Positions 33,907-45,719 of a stretch of DNA of 64,000 bases are shown in pieces. Within the stretch, counting starts at the first letter, position 1, and every line of letters starts with the position of its first letter. The notes below the pieces were generated by a model. It was not told where the DNA came from. It worked only from the letters and a program-made list of their open reading frames with translations, and ran no database searches. The translations under genes and the position numbers were made by a program. Source of the DNA: Neopestalotiopsis rosae (Eukaryota > Ascomycota > Sordariomycetes > Amphisphaeriales > Sporocadaceae); assembly GCA_023078685.1 (NCBI GenBank), contig JALGAS010000004.1, positions 3,720,001-3,784,000 on the forward strand. Direction: 5' to 3'.

Positions 33907-35431
33907 TCAACAAATGATCCTAACCTTTAAAAGACCATAGAGTAACTGTCTAGCCGATAAAAATGATACTCCACCACACAAAATCAAGCCAATATACAAA
34001 CAAGCCAATCCACGAGTGCCCACAGCCTCGAGCATTTGGCTGCTTAGTGGTGTCGCGACAAGCAAGGCGAAACTCACAACAAAATACATCGTTCCTACTC
34101 TGTTCAGGTTTTTCTCTCTTATTTTCGCGCCAGTGGACTTGAGTGGAGCAAACCTACCAAAATATCTCCCGTAATCATCCGCATGACAGATTTTGCCCAT
34201 GCATACTGGTGTCAATGATATGAAAGACCCACTTCCAAATCCCCAAATTGCTGCAAATGCGTAGATGGCGCCTAGGGATGACGATCCGAACGGCACCAGA
34301 ATGATAGCGGTGCAAACTGCCGTGAAAAGAATCATGCAAAGGAGCATGTTGAAATGCCCAATCCTGTCGCCAGCGAGTCCGGGAATCAAGCGTCCCATGC
34401 ACGACGTCGCGTTTGCAATGGCAAGCAGCAAAAAACCTGTGTCGGAAGAGAAGCTCGATTTGACGGCATATGTCGGCAGAAGCGAAAACATACCAAATAC
34501 GGCGAACTCGAGAGCAGCAAGGCCAAGCGTCACAAAAACAAAAGACCCGCTAGTAAACACCGAAAAGTTGAGAGCAACCCCGGAATATCTGGCAGCAGAT
34601 CGACGTCTCGGGCTCAGCCTGCGTAGACACATGACGCCTCCGATTGATGCAAAGGCAATCAAGAATGCGACGGCCCGCATGGACCAGGCCCATCCAACTT
34701 TCGGGAGAAGTGAGCGCAACATCAACGGCATGACGACGCCTCCGATGCTCGATCCACTCAGTGCGCAGCCCATTGCGATTCCTCGCCGACGAACGAAGCG
34801 ATTGCCAATAACTCCCACACCGACGACAGAAAAGATCCCGGCGCCGATACCGCCGAGCACACCGAGGGTCAGCATGAATTGCCAATACTTCTCGCATTGT
34901 GCGAGTAAGAAGAACACTGGAATGTAGAGGACACATCCTAGGGGTGCCAGGAATGCATCACCAAACGTGTCAAAGACGGGCCCGATTTGTACACCAAGGA
35001 AAAGAGCCAGAGAGGTAAAGACTCCAGCAATCCAGCCAATATCCCGTGAGGAGTATTCGGATAGCTGATGGAGTTCAAGGTATGCCTGCAGCGTCCCCAG
35101 TGTTTGCATGAACCCTAGGTGTTTCTGGTCAGAGCTCAGATTGACGAAAGACTTTGTCGAGCTTTCATCGTGGATACTTGCCATAACTTGAGAACAAGAT
35201 CAGGAAGGAGCCGAGAACGGCGCACAAAGACTCTGTATTGCTGCTTTCAACATCTTGCTGCAGGGAATCCGATGCGATCTCGAGGCTTTCAAGTGTCGAA
35301 GGTTGAGGTACATGGTCCGGTCGAATCGGTTCGAATGTGCCTGAGCTCGGCCTCGTGATGACTTCGCCGTCACATATGCGATGGTGAATTTGGTCATTCT
35401 TCAACGATTTTATCACTTCTTGATGAGCCAT
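33907..35431 (-). CDS. Monocarboxylate-type MFS transporter
   Basis: Major facilitator of the fungal monocarboxylate transporter-like (MCH) group, in the plasma membrane; substrate unknown. Three exons: 35431-35182, 35114-34158 and 34094-33907, 464 residues. The first 65 residues are a cytosolic tail. Twelve hydrophobic helices follow, beginning VLGSFLILFSSYGFMQTLG. The first helix is interrupted by intron 35115-35181, which starts GCAAGT, a GC-AG intron. Intron 34095-34157 (63 bp, in frame) removes a charged stretch and joins GRYFG to TMYFVVSFALL. Family motifs: the QLSEYSSRDIGWI loop and NRFVRRRGIAMG between helices 4 and 5. The short C-terminus ends soon after helix 12. Confidence 0.85.
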
Positions 35432-35905
35432 AATTGCGAGAGTCAAATAACTCAAATCGACTTGCCGTGGCGAGTGTTTGAATAATTCTAGATTAAGTGT
35501 CGTAACCCCTCAATTGTTTTCACATCAGTGTAACTAAGGGTTCGGTACAGCTTCCGAGTACCCCACAAAGTATACTGAGTCAGTACGCCGGCTTGCCCGA
35601 GGCGGCCTTATCTCCTATCTCGCATCTCCTAGCACAAAAGGGTGTACGCCCTTTGAAATACATAGCAAACCCTAGCACCTTGGCAGTATACTAATCACTA
35701 AAATACTAACCAATCAAATATGGTAAATAGACATGAATTCAATGGGCCAATGGATCAGGTTAAATAAACAAAAAAAAACAGAAGCGGTCACTTTGGTATA
35801 AGTTCAGTGCTTCATGCCTGGTTGCGAATTCTCACTTTTCTGGTCGTAATTCTTTTTGTCGGAAACTGCACTCGTGACGCTTCCGCGTTTTCACTTCAGT
35901 ACAAG
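35432..35905. other. Divergent intergenic region
   Basis: Shared upstream region of the MFS transporter (leftward) and the GNAT gene (rightward). An A-rich run at 35767-35780; no gene or repeat recognised. Confidence 0.45.
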
Positions 35906-36562
35906 ATGGATTTTACATTTTTCAGAATAAATCAAGATAATCCAAACATCATTTCTCAAGCGCAGCGATACAAGACACTACGGTTGCAGGGCCTGCAACA
36001 ATCACCTACTGCCTTTTCATCAACATACGAAATAGAGTCTGCATTTTCCGACAGCTTCTGGGCGTCGCGACTACAGGCGAAAGGCAGAGAGACCTTTATT
36101 TGCGCCACGCTATCGGGAGACTGGGTGGCACAAGTCACTCTGCGAGGTCCACTGTCAGTAGAGGACTATCGTCTACCACCCGCGTCGGGGCAGTCCGAGT
36201 TACTGCCCTCTGAGATGGAAGAAAAGTGGCAGATGCTGAGCTTGTATACGCTACCGGATTATCGGGGCAAAAGCCTGGGCAAGCGATTGTGTCAAGCCGC
36301 TTTTACCTATCTTGCGTCACTCGAAAGGCATCCGTCCCGTGTGCGGGTACGCATCATGGTCAAGCCAGAGAACACGGTGACACTTCATCTCTACCGGTCC
36401 CTAGGTTTCGCGTATGCCGGGATGTGCACGTTGGAAGAAGCATTGAGGGCCAATGGAGATTCTGAACTGTTGCCTGATGGGGATTTGACGGAGAAATATA
36501 CGACTCGAACTGGCCGGATTATGGAGCTACGTATCAGTCGTGAATCCATTGGGTCCAGATAA
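35906..36562 (+). CDS. GNAT-family N-acetyltransferase
   Basis: Acetyl-CoA-dependent N-acetyltransferase of the GNAT superfamily, acceptor unknown. Single exon, 218 residues from the first ATG (35906). Motif A, the acetyl-CoA pyrophosphate loop, is LYTLPDYRGKSLGKRLCQAA (about residues 111-130). Motif B is ENTVTLHLYRSLGFAYAGMC. An N-terminal segment (QRYKTLRLQGLQQSPTAFSS) resembles the start of bacterial and fungal GNATs that act on small molecules. The frame is open upstream of 35906 without another ATG, so a missed upstream exon is possible but not needed. Confidence 0.85.
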   Translation: MDFTFFRINQDNPNIISQAQRYKTLRLQGLQQSPTAFSSTYEIESAFSDSFWASRLQAKGRETFICATLSGDWVAQVTLRGPLSVEDYRLPPASGQSELLPSEMEEKWQMLSLYTLPDYRGKSLGKRLCQAAFTYLASLERHPSRVRVRIMVKPENTVTLHLYRSLGFAYAGMCTLEEALRANGDSELLPDGDLTEKYTTRTGRIMELRISRESIGSR

Positions 36563-36750
36563 ATCTCGAAATACCATTGTTCTCGACTTATAATAACAAT
36601 ATTATATCTCGGAGTTACCATCTCACGACGGGGCCGTCTTGATTGTCTTCAAATCATTGTCAGTTGTAACCTTGCCGTCAAGGTTAACAATGCTCGAAGA
36701 CGCAATGACGCTGTATCAGGAATTTATGCTACTTAACGAACTATTTAACT

Positions 36751-39725
36751 TCAAGCTTGATATATCGACACGTCATCAAATATGACGGCCTCCATCAGAT
36801 TGTACTTTCCATCCGGGGTGCTTGGAGGACTGATATCAGAGACCACCCAAAACACCAACTGGATATACGCAAAGGTGCCTGTCGAGTCATACTGAGTTGA
36901 TTGCCAATCGTCATTGGCTCCCCATCCGGTTCCGCCTTCGGCGGGAGCTGTTGGGATTGTGAAAGGATATGGGCCATAACCTTCGGGTGTGGAGTCGGAA
37001 TATGATAGGAAAATCGTGGCCAGCTCTCTGTTGGCAGTTCGCACAAGAATACCCCATTTGTTCACATAAGTTGCATCAAAATCCATGGTTGCCAATGTAA
37101 AAGTTAGCTCGTACGTTGTCCCGGGACACAGTGTCAGGTTCTGCCTAAGGTAGACGCCACCGGTAAACCCGGTGTCGTCAAGATTGTAGATAGCACTGTT
37201 TTGATTTATTAGCCAGATGTCAGGTACAAGGCACAAGACAAGCGAGAATGGTTTCTGCCCCGGACGAACTTACGCGTTGTTAGGTTGCGACGTTGCCAGA
37301 GAACTTGGCCCATATATGACCTTGTGGCTGGTGTCATCATTGGAAAGTTCCCACGGAGAAGCGTTGTTGTTGCTGTTGAGTGTGTCTGCAAGGGCAAACC
37401 GTTAGTAGCGACTTTATCGTCGTGATAATCCACGATGTAGGAATATGTGGTCTTACCAAAACCACCGTTCTTGACGGCATCCGTGGGGTAGCATACAGGT
37501 GCAGAATCTGTGGAGGTGGCAAGCCCCGACACATCCACGCACTGCCCTTCGAAGCAGTAGCCGGTGCTGCACACGTGGCCGCAAGAACCACAGTTGCGCG
37601 GGTGGGACTGTAGATCGACGCAGAGGTTGCCGCACTGATCATCGTTGCAGACACAGGCCGCACCGCTGCAATGAGTCTTATACGGGCATGTGCGCCCACA
37701 GCCGCCGCAATTGCTGCTATCATTTTGTATATCGGCCGTACAGACACACTGGCCGCTTTGACATTCGTAGTGCAAGCCCGTGTTGCATTTATAGTCGCAG
37801 CCACCGCAGTTGTTGTTATCGTTTTCGGTATAGGTCAAGCACTGCCCGTGACATACCGGATGACCTCCGGGACAGTAGGCATCACATCTCTCCGAATTGG
37901 CCTCCTTGAAAGCGTCGGCGCCGAAGTGGGTTGTTACCACCCAGGCGTAGAACGACGCAGCACATTCGCAAGCAGCTCGCCTGATCGTAAACCAAATCCA
38001 GGAGTACTGCGAGCAAATGCTGCCGTGCAAACAATTGTAGAATGCAGAGTTGCAGCCTTCCCAGCTGCTCGGTGAGCAATAGTCGTCGGTGCATTTCTCA
38101 CGGGGGTTCCCGCCGTAGCAATTATCGAAGCAATAGTCGTGTAGGTCACAGCAATGGCCGAAGTTCAACTGAGGGATCCACCCGGCGGTTGAACCGGAGC
38201 CACAGCCATTAGACTCCATATCGCGGGCGCCATCACGCTTGTACGAGTATAAATTTGCCGGAGAGGAGGGTACTCTCGGCAGCTGCCCGTCCGTCCAAGG
38301 GCTATTTCGGCGCTGAAGCTCGGGCATCCCGGCATAGCGCGGGTGTCGACGCGACAGGGTGCCAGTGGCGTCACTGGTATAGCTTTCATCATAACCAGGG
38401 GGCATGGTCGTGGGAACCAACAAGATGTGTTCGCCGTCGCTTGGGGACCCGGCAACTAGAACAGTGTTGACTTTGTCCGGTCCTACAGACCAGGTGTAGT
38501 CGGTGCCCAAGTAGTTGACTTCGATATGGCCGTCACATGAGAAGGCAAAAATGCCCGTGACGAGGCCATTCGGATCGTTCTGGCTAGTGGCGGAAGTATG
38601 GATCTCCAGTGTCCCTACATCCAAAGCAACGTATATTTCGCTCCCTTCAACGGTCGTCACGAGGTCGTAATAGTCGCTTGATCCCGTAGTCGTCATCTGA
38701 AAGCTGAACGCGGGCAAATTGTTGAAGTAATCTTGGTTTTGAGCCGCTTGTTCCTCGTCTTCCTCCGTCTGGTCCCCGGTTCCTTGTACGGGAAAGTCAG
38801 TGGCCTCAAGGATGCCTATCCGTCCATTTTTGGGTATCAAGGGAATAGTATCGCTCGTGGCGATCTTGAACGTCAAATCCATATTCGAAGAGTCGATGAA
38901 GCAAGTCTGTGTCGGTGTTTCAGTTATTTGGTATGGTTCGGTGCTAGTGGGCGTAACCACTGGATCATATGTCTCAGTGAATGTAACCGGCAGAGTGACT
39001 TCATAGTAGGTGTAGTCCGCAGCATTGAATGTGGATGGGGTGGACGTGGAAATGCTTTCAGATAATGTTGACGAAAACACACTGTTGTCATCCAAGGTCA
39101 CTGACGCCGATGAAAAAGACGATGAACTCGTGCTGCTACCATCAGGAGTCAACGTCGTCGACGACAATGAAGTTGTAGACGTCAAGATGCTTTCAGACGA
39201 CGACGACGACGACGACATTGATGAAGTCGTGCTGCCATCAGACGTTGACGATGATGAAGACAAGCTGTCGCTAGCGGATGTTGATGATGTTGACGCTGAT
39301 AAAGATGAGCTGGCATTATCAGATTCTATCGACGACGATGCTGATGCTGTCGAGTATACAGAAGACGAGATCGTTGTAGAGGCAGTCTCATCTAATGCAG
39401 TGGCACTACTGCCGTATGATGATGTTTCGTCCGAGGAGGAGAGTGAAGCAATCGATCCATCATCGGCAGGCGAAGACGATGAGTAAGAGAATGACGAGGA
39501 TGCCGAGGCGGACGCCAGAGAAGAAGTAACATCCGTCACACTACTTGCTGAGCTTCCTTGTGCTTCGTAGCCCGAGGACTTAGAGCTCTTGCCAGTCGAT
39601 ATGCTTGAGGCTGAGGCGGCAGCAACACCAGTTGTCGAAGGGAACACAGGCTTGCATTTGCTACCCTCAACGACAGCAAAGGCTGCAGACGAGGCTGCCA
39701 GCACGTGGAGAGCGGCAATCCTCAT
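36751..39725 (-). CDS. Secreted Ser-rich / PLA2-type / Cys-rich multidomain protein
   Basis: A 941-residue secreted protein. Three exons: 39725-37457, 37385-37274 and 37195-36751; both introns have good sites and intron 1 has a CTAAC branch. Order: signal peptide (about 1-17); Ser/Thr-rich mucin-like stalk (about 38-245); a beta-rich region (about 260-460); dibasic sites including Lys-Arg at 496-497; a phospholipase-A2-type domain with the active-site pattern CCDLHDYC (Cys525-526, His529, Asp530) and many cysteines; three or four Cys-rich repeats of the type NNCGGC..C and CGSCGHVC (about 620-735); and a C-terminal jelly-roll-like domain from KNGGFD (about 755-941) resembling carbohydrate-binding modules. 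It may hydrolyse phospholipids outside the cell; the fusion looks unusual. Confidence 0.8.
39196..39216. repeat. (GAC)7 microsatellite in the Ser-rich stalk
   Basis: Seven perfect GAC units on the plus strand; on the coding (minus) strand they read TCG/TCGTC and encode serines. The flanks are degenerate versions of the same triplets, giving Ser-rich coding over about 600 bp. Confidence 0.8.
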
Positions 39726-41463
39726 GACAGATGATTGTCCCAGGCGCAGTAGAGCAGAGTTGTCAAACGAGAAAGCCTGAGGCGAGCCATGTCCTCGAGA
39801 ACAATTCGGATTTATCATATCCAAACCATCCCTTTTCCTGAACGCCTTCCACCGCCCTACCTGTCAATCTTCAGCCGCGCCGTGAGGCCCACGGCACTGG
39901 TCCATGTCTTCGGCTAGCCTTGGCATACAGCTAGTAGGCGAACGCGCCCAGCCAGGTGCAAAAGCATCTGCTAAGTCGCCCAACTTGGGCTCTAGCGTCC
40001 CCCCATGGTCACAACGCTAGTCGCTAATTGATCTAAGCTTACAATATACACGACCCCTAAAAGGCCAGCTAAGCCCAGACCTGCGGGCGGCAGACTTCAT
40101 TGGCCACTCCCGCTGCGATCACCTGAATGTGGAAATTGGGTGCAGGCTGGAGTTGAGCTGAGAATCTATGGTCTGTCCGCCACTTATTACTGACCTCTCT
40201 GAGGACCCCTTGGGGTTGGACCTTCTGGATTCTGTCGCTGTCATCATTCCTTGATCAGGAGCCGAAACGCCTGAGAAATGAAAATGCTTCAATGGACTTT
40301 GGCCAAAGATATTACCTTGTCATGAACGACTTGTGCAGCAGGGCATATCCTTCAATCTATAGGATACCTGCAACAGAGCCGGCGCCTGAGACAGATCACA
40401 AGTTAAGTAGGACTATGTCTGCAAAACGATGTGAAGCGCGTTTGGAAGCTGTCCCCAGACGTGCTGGACCAGTTTTACTTTCCGCTCGTCCGCTGTAATC
40501 TTCAGGACGAGACACTGTCGTTGTATCACGGAGAATCAATCCGAACGTCGATGCTCAGCTACACCCTTTCCCCTCCAATAATCTTGTTTATCGGTTGTTG
40601 TCCTTTTCTTGCTTCAATACGAAAGCTGATAGTTTGTGTTGATGCGCCTGATGACTACACACATATGAAGAGAAATCATCTGTGTGCTTCCGACCACTGA
40701 CTATGGGTCTTAGATCTAATGTGTTGAAACTCTGAAAGACTTCATAGATATAAAAATATGTCTCTCTGCCCCTCGAAGCCGAAAAAATAGAAGGAATTAC
40801 ATTGCGCAAGAAGACCGCTCAATTCACATGACCTAGATGGTGAGACAGACGAGTAGAAGTGAGCGGTTCATCAAGCTGACTCTTGGTTGTGAGCCAATGA
40901 ATTCAGCGTAGAGGTCAAACTCGTGATTGCATGAGCATGTACCGACGAGGAACGAACTTATGAGTCCATGATTTCACATGTCAGTTCCCGAATCTCATCC
41001 AAGCAGGTGTCTAACGTCTTTGCGCCCGGTTTTTGCACTCAACAGACTGCATACGTGCTATTTAAGGGTACCAGCAAGTACGCCGTAAGCGATAGGCCAC
41101 ACCTCGCTAACACGCCTTAATTAAACACAGCACATGGCCAGACCTGGGATTGGGGAACCAACAGCACTCCTGCAGCAAACAATATGACTGGCTTCCACTA
41201 TGTACCAAGCAATGCGGTGCTCATCTCCTGTGCCGCAACTATTGACAGGTATTTTTCTCATGTGCAGCCCGCTTGATTTCAATAAATAAAGCCCGGAAGC
41301 AGTACCAACTTTTGCCGATGAAATGATCCAGTCCCAATTTACATCTATGCCCTGCAAAATAAGACTCACGTCTTGATACCGCCCTCAACGACCGCATACT
41401 GAACCCTTACTACACTTCGCTGTACCGGCTGGCCAAACGTTGAGCATTTGAACCCACACTATC
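39726..41463. other. Intergenic region
   Basis: About 1.7 kb between the divergent PLA2-type protein and hemerythrin-like genes. No supportable gene; frames are short. No repeat recognised. Confidence 0.45.
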
Positions 41464-42426
41464 ATGACCGACAGCGCACCTCCTCTGTATTCAGACACAC
41501 CATTGTCGTTGATACCCACGCCCAAATTCCAGTCTGGCAAGGTTTGTGTTCGCACTTGACTCCGCTCGTCACCAAGGGCAAGTGTTCGAGTATTGTTGGT
41601 CGTTAGTTGACGGGGCTTCTCGCAGGACGACCTGTTCACTATCGAGGCTTCGCACATGGCGCTCAGTCATAACGCGTTTATTCGCGGCTTCAACAGTATC
41701 TACCAGCAAGCTCCGAGAGTGCAAGGCGCGAGAGACAAGTCCGATTTCGTCGGATACTGCCTCACCTGGATCGAGTGCGTCAAGACGCACCATCAATATG
41801 AGGAATCGGACCTATTCCCAAATATCAACAAGGCGGCCGGTCGCACTGACCTCATGGCAAGCGCAGTCCATGAGCACGAGGCGTTCTACGGCGGCCTGGA
41901 CCAGATGGCGAGTTTCCTCGCAGACAAGGGCTCAGAATTCAATCCGACTGAGCTGCTGTCAATCATGGACTCGTTCAAAGAGCCGCTCCGGAGCCATCTC
42001 GCAGCTGAGCCATCAGCTATCGTAGATCTTGCAAAATATAGCACCCCAGAACGACCGATTGACATTCTAGGTATTGCCGATGCTGCCGGTAAGGACATTT
42101 GATTTCTTTTTATTTTTTTTATTTTTTTTTTTCATTTCCCTTGCTACGGGGGATTGTTGCGACAGACACTAATTCGACTGGGCCTTTCGTCTCTCTTTCT
42201 AGGCAAGAAACAAGTCAGCTTAGATTTCATGTTCAACACTTTGCCCGTCTTCTTCTTGAACATGGAGACGGTCGAGTTTGAGAACGGCATGTGGCATGAG
42301 GTTTTCCCGCCATTCAAGGGAGTGGTCAGAACCATCATGAATAGGGTTGTGCCCATGTGGCAGTCGGGCCGGTGGCGGTTCGTGAGCTGCTCAGCCGACG
42401 GAACAGTGAAGCATTTGGCGGTCTGA
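41464..42426 (+). CDS. Hemerythrin-like (HHE) domain protein
   Basis: A helical-bundle protein with the hemerythrin/HHE cation-binding fold, expected to hold a di-iron centre and respond to oxygen, nitric oxide or iron; fungal roles are poorly known. Three exons: 41464-41541, 41626-42088 and 42203-42426, 254 residues. Candidate ligands are His in ASHMALSHNAFIRG, HHQYEES (HHxxE), and HEHEAFYGGL, with a later SHL. An N-terminal Pro-rich stretch of about 26 residues lies in exon 1. The last exon adds a tail (MFNTLPVFFLNMETVEFEN) common to this fungal subfamily. Intron 2 contains a T-rich run that was checked and is spliced out cleanly. No signal peptide. Confidence 0.85.
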
Positions 42427-42964
42427 GTTGAGCGACAGTGTAGCAAAGCACTGCAAAGACACGGCCCTGTGCGCTATCGAGGATATGGGCAATATATGCG
42501 AATCTCGTGGTCGAATCGAGGTTCATTTCGGCTCCCACAATAAGTAGCGTCGGAATCGTTCCGAGCCATCTCGAATGTCAAAAAGGCCATGTTTGGTTTA
42601 ATAATAGTTTAAGCATAATTCGCGGGATCGCAAACAGAAGGTGGCAGTGGACAAGGATGCGATTCTCGTATCCCCTAGCGGTGTTCAGGGCAGTTCAGGG
42701 CCCTCCCCACTTGCGCAGCGACCCAAGTTCGGTAGCCGTGCAAATAGCAGCACGCGCTGTCGGGTTATACGAGACATCGTCGTATTAGAGGCATCTGCCA
42801 AGGCTCGTTTCAATATACACTAGTGAAGCGATTCGCATGGACCAATGCGAATAATTGAATTTCGAATTGTATATCAAGGGTCTGTCTCTCGCCTCGAAAT
42901 AGTGAATGGCATCAATCTTTTCGCCGTAAGAGTCCTACGCTTTCTGGCATTCGTCCTAGCCAAG
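42427..42964. other. Intergenic region
   Basis: Between hemerythrin-like and peroxidase genes, same orientation. No gene or repeat recognised; it contains the peroxidase promoter. Confidence 0.4.
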
Positions 42965-44732
42965 ATGCATTTGCGTACGACTGCCGTGTTGTGCGCCCTG
43001 GTGGGTGAGGCTTTGAGCACATACACCTGGCCATCCAGATACGACGATATGGAAGACATTTTGGCCATGCACTCTGGATATAGGAGATTTGGCTTCTCGG
43101 ATTGTTCGTTGACTCTTTGATCTCTCCACGTGGTTATTCCGGTGCACAGTCCTTTCTAACACTCATGAAATCTTGAAGTGGTAGTACCGTGCAGCTTCGG
43201 ATCGAATTCGCCAGGTATACAAAACGCGGCAGAATGGATGCGCTCAGTCTTCCACGATATGGCAACATACGATGCATCCACGGGCACTGGTGGGCTGGAC
43301 GCCTCCCTTCAATTCGAGCTCGATAGGGGCGAGAACAAGGGATCAGCGTTTAATAACACTTTTTCCGCCATGAACGATTTCGTTACGCCTAGAACTTCCG
43401 TATCTGATCTTCTCGCTCTTAGCCTCGTGGCCGCGTTGGCGGCGTGCGATGGGCCAAAGATTCCTCTTCGCGCAGGCCGTATTGATGCCATAGAAGCTGG
43501 GCCGGCCGGTGTACCGGAGCCGACCGATGATCTCGAATCTACCCGCGAGAAGTTTCGCAAGGGGGGTTTCAATGATGGTGCGTTCTTTCACCCAATTCAA
43601 GTAAGATCAACAAATATTGTAGAAAGATACTAACTATGAAACCACAGAAGACATGATCACCATGGTCGCTTGCGGCCACAGTCTCGGCAACATTCACAGC
43701 GTTGACTTCCCGGAAATCGTCCCCGGCGAAGCAGCGGATCTCAACGTCGGCCATTTCGATTCGACTTCTTCGGAATTCGACAACAAAGTTATTACAGAAT
43801 ATCTCGAGAACGACACAGCGAACCTGCTCGTCGTGGGTGCTAATGACACCTTCAACTCGGACAAACGCGTCTTCAGCGCCGACGGAAACGTCACCATGTC
43901 CTCACTCGCCGATCCCACCAGCTTCCAGGAGAAATGCGCCAACGTCTTCGAGCGCATGATCAATACTGTCCCATCCACAGTCACCCTCAGTGACCCAATT
44001 GAGATCCTGGACGTCAAGCCCTACGTCAATCCGTTGCGTCTGCAAGAGGATGGTACAATCCTGTTTGAAGGCTCAATCCGGGTTCGCAACAATGCAGACA
44101 GGCAGCTTGACGGCGACGATCTCGAGGTGCTCCTGAACTACCGAGACCGCTCTGGCGCTAACGTCACCGAGCCCATCACCGCCGTCCGGGCTCGGCTCAG
44201 GGGCGGACAGTCTTACGGGTTCTGGAACAATGTGTTCACATGGTTCGAGTTCTCTACTACCCTCAACGCTACCACGGCCATTAGCAGCTTCGATATTCAT
44301 CTCACCACTCCTTCGACTGGAGCGTCACTTACGCTGGACAATGAAGGTACCGGAGGTTACGCCGTGACGTCGGATTTGTTGTATCAGCAGACTGCCTCCT
44401 GCCTGGTTTTCAATGATACGGCAGCCGCACTATCGGTGACAGCAGCACTGCGCAAGGAGCTGGTTGATACGAACAGTCCGCCTCTTCTGCAGCTTTCGCA
44501 TCGTGTCACTCAGCCCGGAGTGATGCTGCCAAGGCTGGAGCTCGAGACAATTCCGTTTCAGCCGAGCTCCGACAGGGAAACAAGCGGTTACCTATACTTC
44601 CAGGCCAATGCGACGTTGACTGGGGGCTGGAGTACAACTTTTGACATCGAGACGCAATTCGGTGGGGACGGAAATGGACTTAGAATAGAGCTTCTAAAGA
44701 CAAATAGTCTTTCGGCGACCTGCGGGCCGTAG
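42965..44732 (+). CDS. Secreted ligninase-type heme peroxidase
   Basis: A heme peroxidase of the ascomycete ligninase-like group, using hydrogen peroxide to oxidise organic substrates outside the cell. Three exons: 42965-43103, 43179-43577 and 43648-44732, 540 residues. A signal peptide is predicted in the first 20 residues. The distal site is WMRSVFHDMATYD with Arg68 and His72; the proximal heme ligand is His190 in MVACGHSLGNIH. PCSFGSN before the distal helix is a family landmark. The second half (from about 310) is beta-rich with many N-glycosylation sites and no chitin-binding domain recognised. All introns have CTAAC-like branches; the second donor is GTGCGT. It neighbours the hemerythrin-like gene in the same direction. 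Confidence 0.88.
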
Positions 44733-45384
44733 GTTGAAGGAGTTGTAGTTTTGTTTTATACCCATTTCTAGCCTGACGTGTCTTTCAATGAACCAATAAA
44801 TACGCACCTTGGTAGCTTCCGTGATAACCTTTGCAGCATTCCGGCTGTTCTCCTTGACCATGAGACTGCAGCGACTACCAGTCATATCCAAGGACATCTC
44901 GCGCCGAACTACTTATACCAATCGGCTTGACTAAATGTATAGCACGGGGCTGAGTTATGTTAGACGGTAACACTGACCTGCAATCCAAGACTTCAACACT
45001 TACCAGACACGGAGACGAACAACACAGGCGCCATGGATCGTCATGCTCCATGGACCCTGTAAGACGCGAAGGTATCGCATTCTTTTTCTTTTAAAAATAT
45101 TGTAGTTTCATTGTTAAACGATGGATATATCTAGACTAGTTTGAGATGGGTGTGGGGCTCCCACTTCTGCAAATGTGGTGGAAAAGTTTTTCGATCTTGG
45201 TTTTTAGTATCACATGGCGACAAAGAGGGAGCCTCTACAGTAGCCCGAGTTCAAGCAGTCCAGAGACTGGTACAGCTAAAACGCAGCCGATCTGGAAGTC
45301 AATGGCTGGAATCATTACTCAACTGTGTCTTGTGAGGAACGCTCTCGACGGACGAGGCAGGAGGATTAGAAGAAGCGGGCATTG
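44733..45384. other. Intergenic region
   Basis: Peroxidase 3' region, then about 550 bp with no intact gene, up to the macrodomain relic on the other strand. A rightward frame at 45146-45538 runs opposite to the relic and was judged a shadow. Confidence 0.4.
44795..44800 (+). terminator. Polyadenylation signal of the peroxidase gene
   Basis: AATAAA 63 nt after the stop codon at 44732. Position is right for 3' end formation; not proven. Confidence 0.45.
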
Positions 45385-45543
45385 TCACTGTCTTGGTGGA
45401 ATTGAAGAATGCGAAGGTTTGAGGATGGAAGGCTTGGCGGCGTTGACGATGGCGTCGACGGCCAGGGTAGTGACATCGGCGCGGATTACGGAGAGGCGAT
45501 CGTTGGGAGCGGAACTCTCCTCAATGCAAAGTTCCTGAAGTAC
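45385..45543 (-). pseudogene. Macrodomain (ADP-ribose-binding) gene relic
   Basis: Leftward, a good intron end (GCTAAC branch, ATTTAG) at 45544-45546 is followed by a 52-codon frame. It contains DRLSVIRADVTTLAVDAIVN followed by AAK, the start of an Appr-1''-p processing (macro) domain. Intact members read NAAN and continue with a GGGGVDGAIH loop; here Asn is replaced by Lys and the frame drifts into unrelated sequence ending at a stop. No upstream exon or the rest of the domain was found in the neighbouring bases. It lies 176 bp beyond the end of the FAD monooxygenase gene. Most simply a remnant of a deleted or rearranged gene. Confidence 0.55.
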
Positions 45544-45719
45544 CTAAATTGAGTTTTGTTGGTTAGCAAAACCTCTATTTACAGCTTATCACATATAAGC
45601 TTTAGGGTTCATAATAAAATCAAGCGTATTTATATAAAGTGTACAAGCCATTACTTGATCAGCTTTCTGCATTTATGCTTGCGCCACCTCTTATCCATCT
45701 GTTACTATTTCGAAATACG

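Noticed and set aside
39025..39486. Rightward Asp-rich open frame of 153 codons
   Set aside because: It is the antisense shadow of the Ser-rich stalk: TCG/TCA serine codons read as GAC/GAT on the other strand. The leftward frame has a signal peptide and domains.
45146..45538. Rightward 130-codon frame
   Set aside because: Runs opposite to the macrodomain relic and shows no domain itself.
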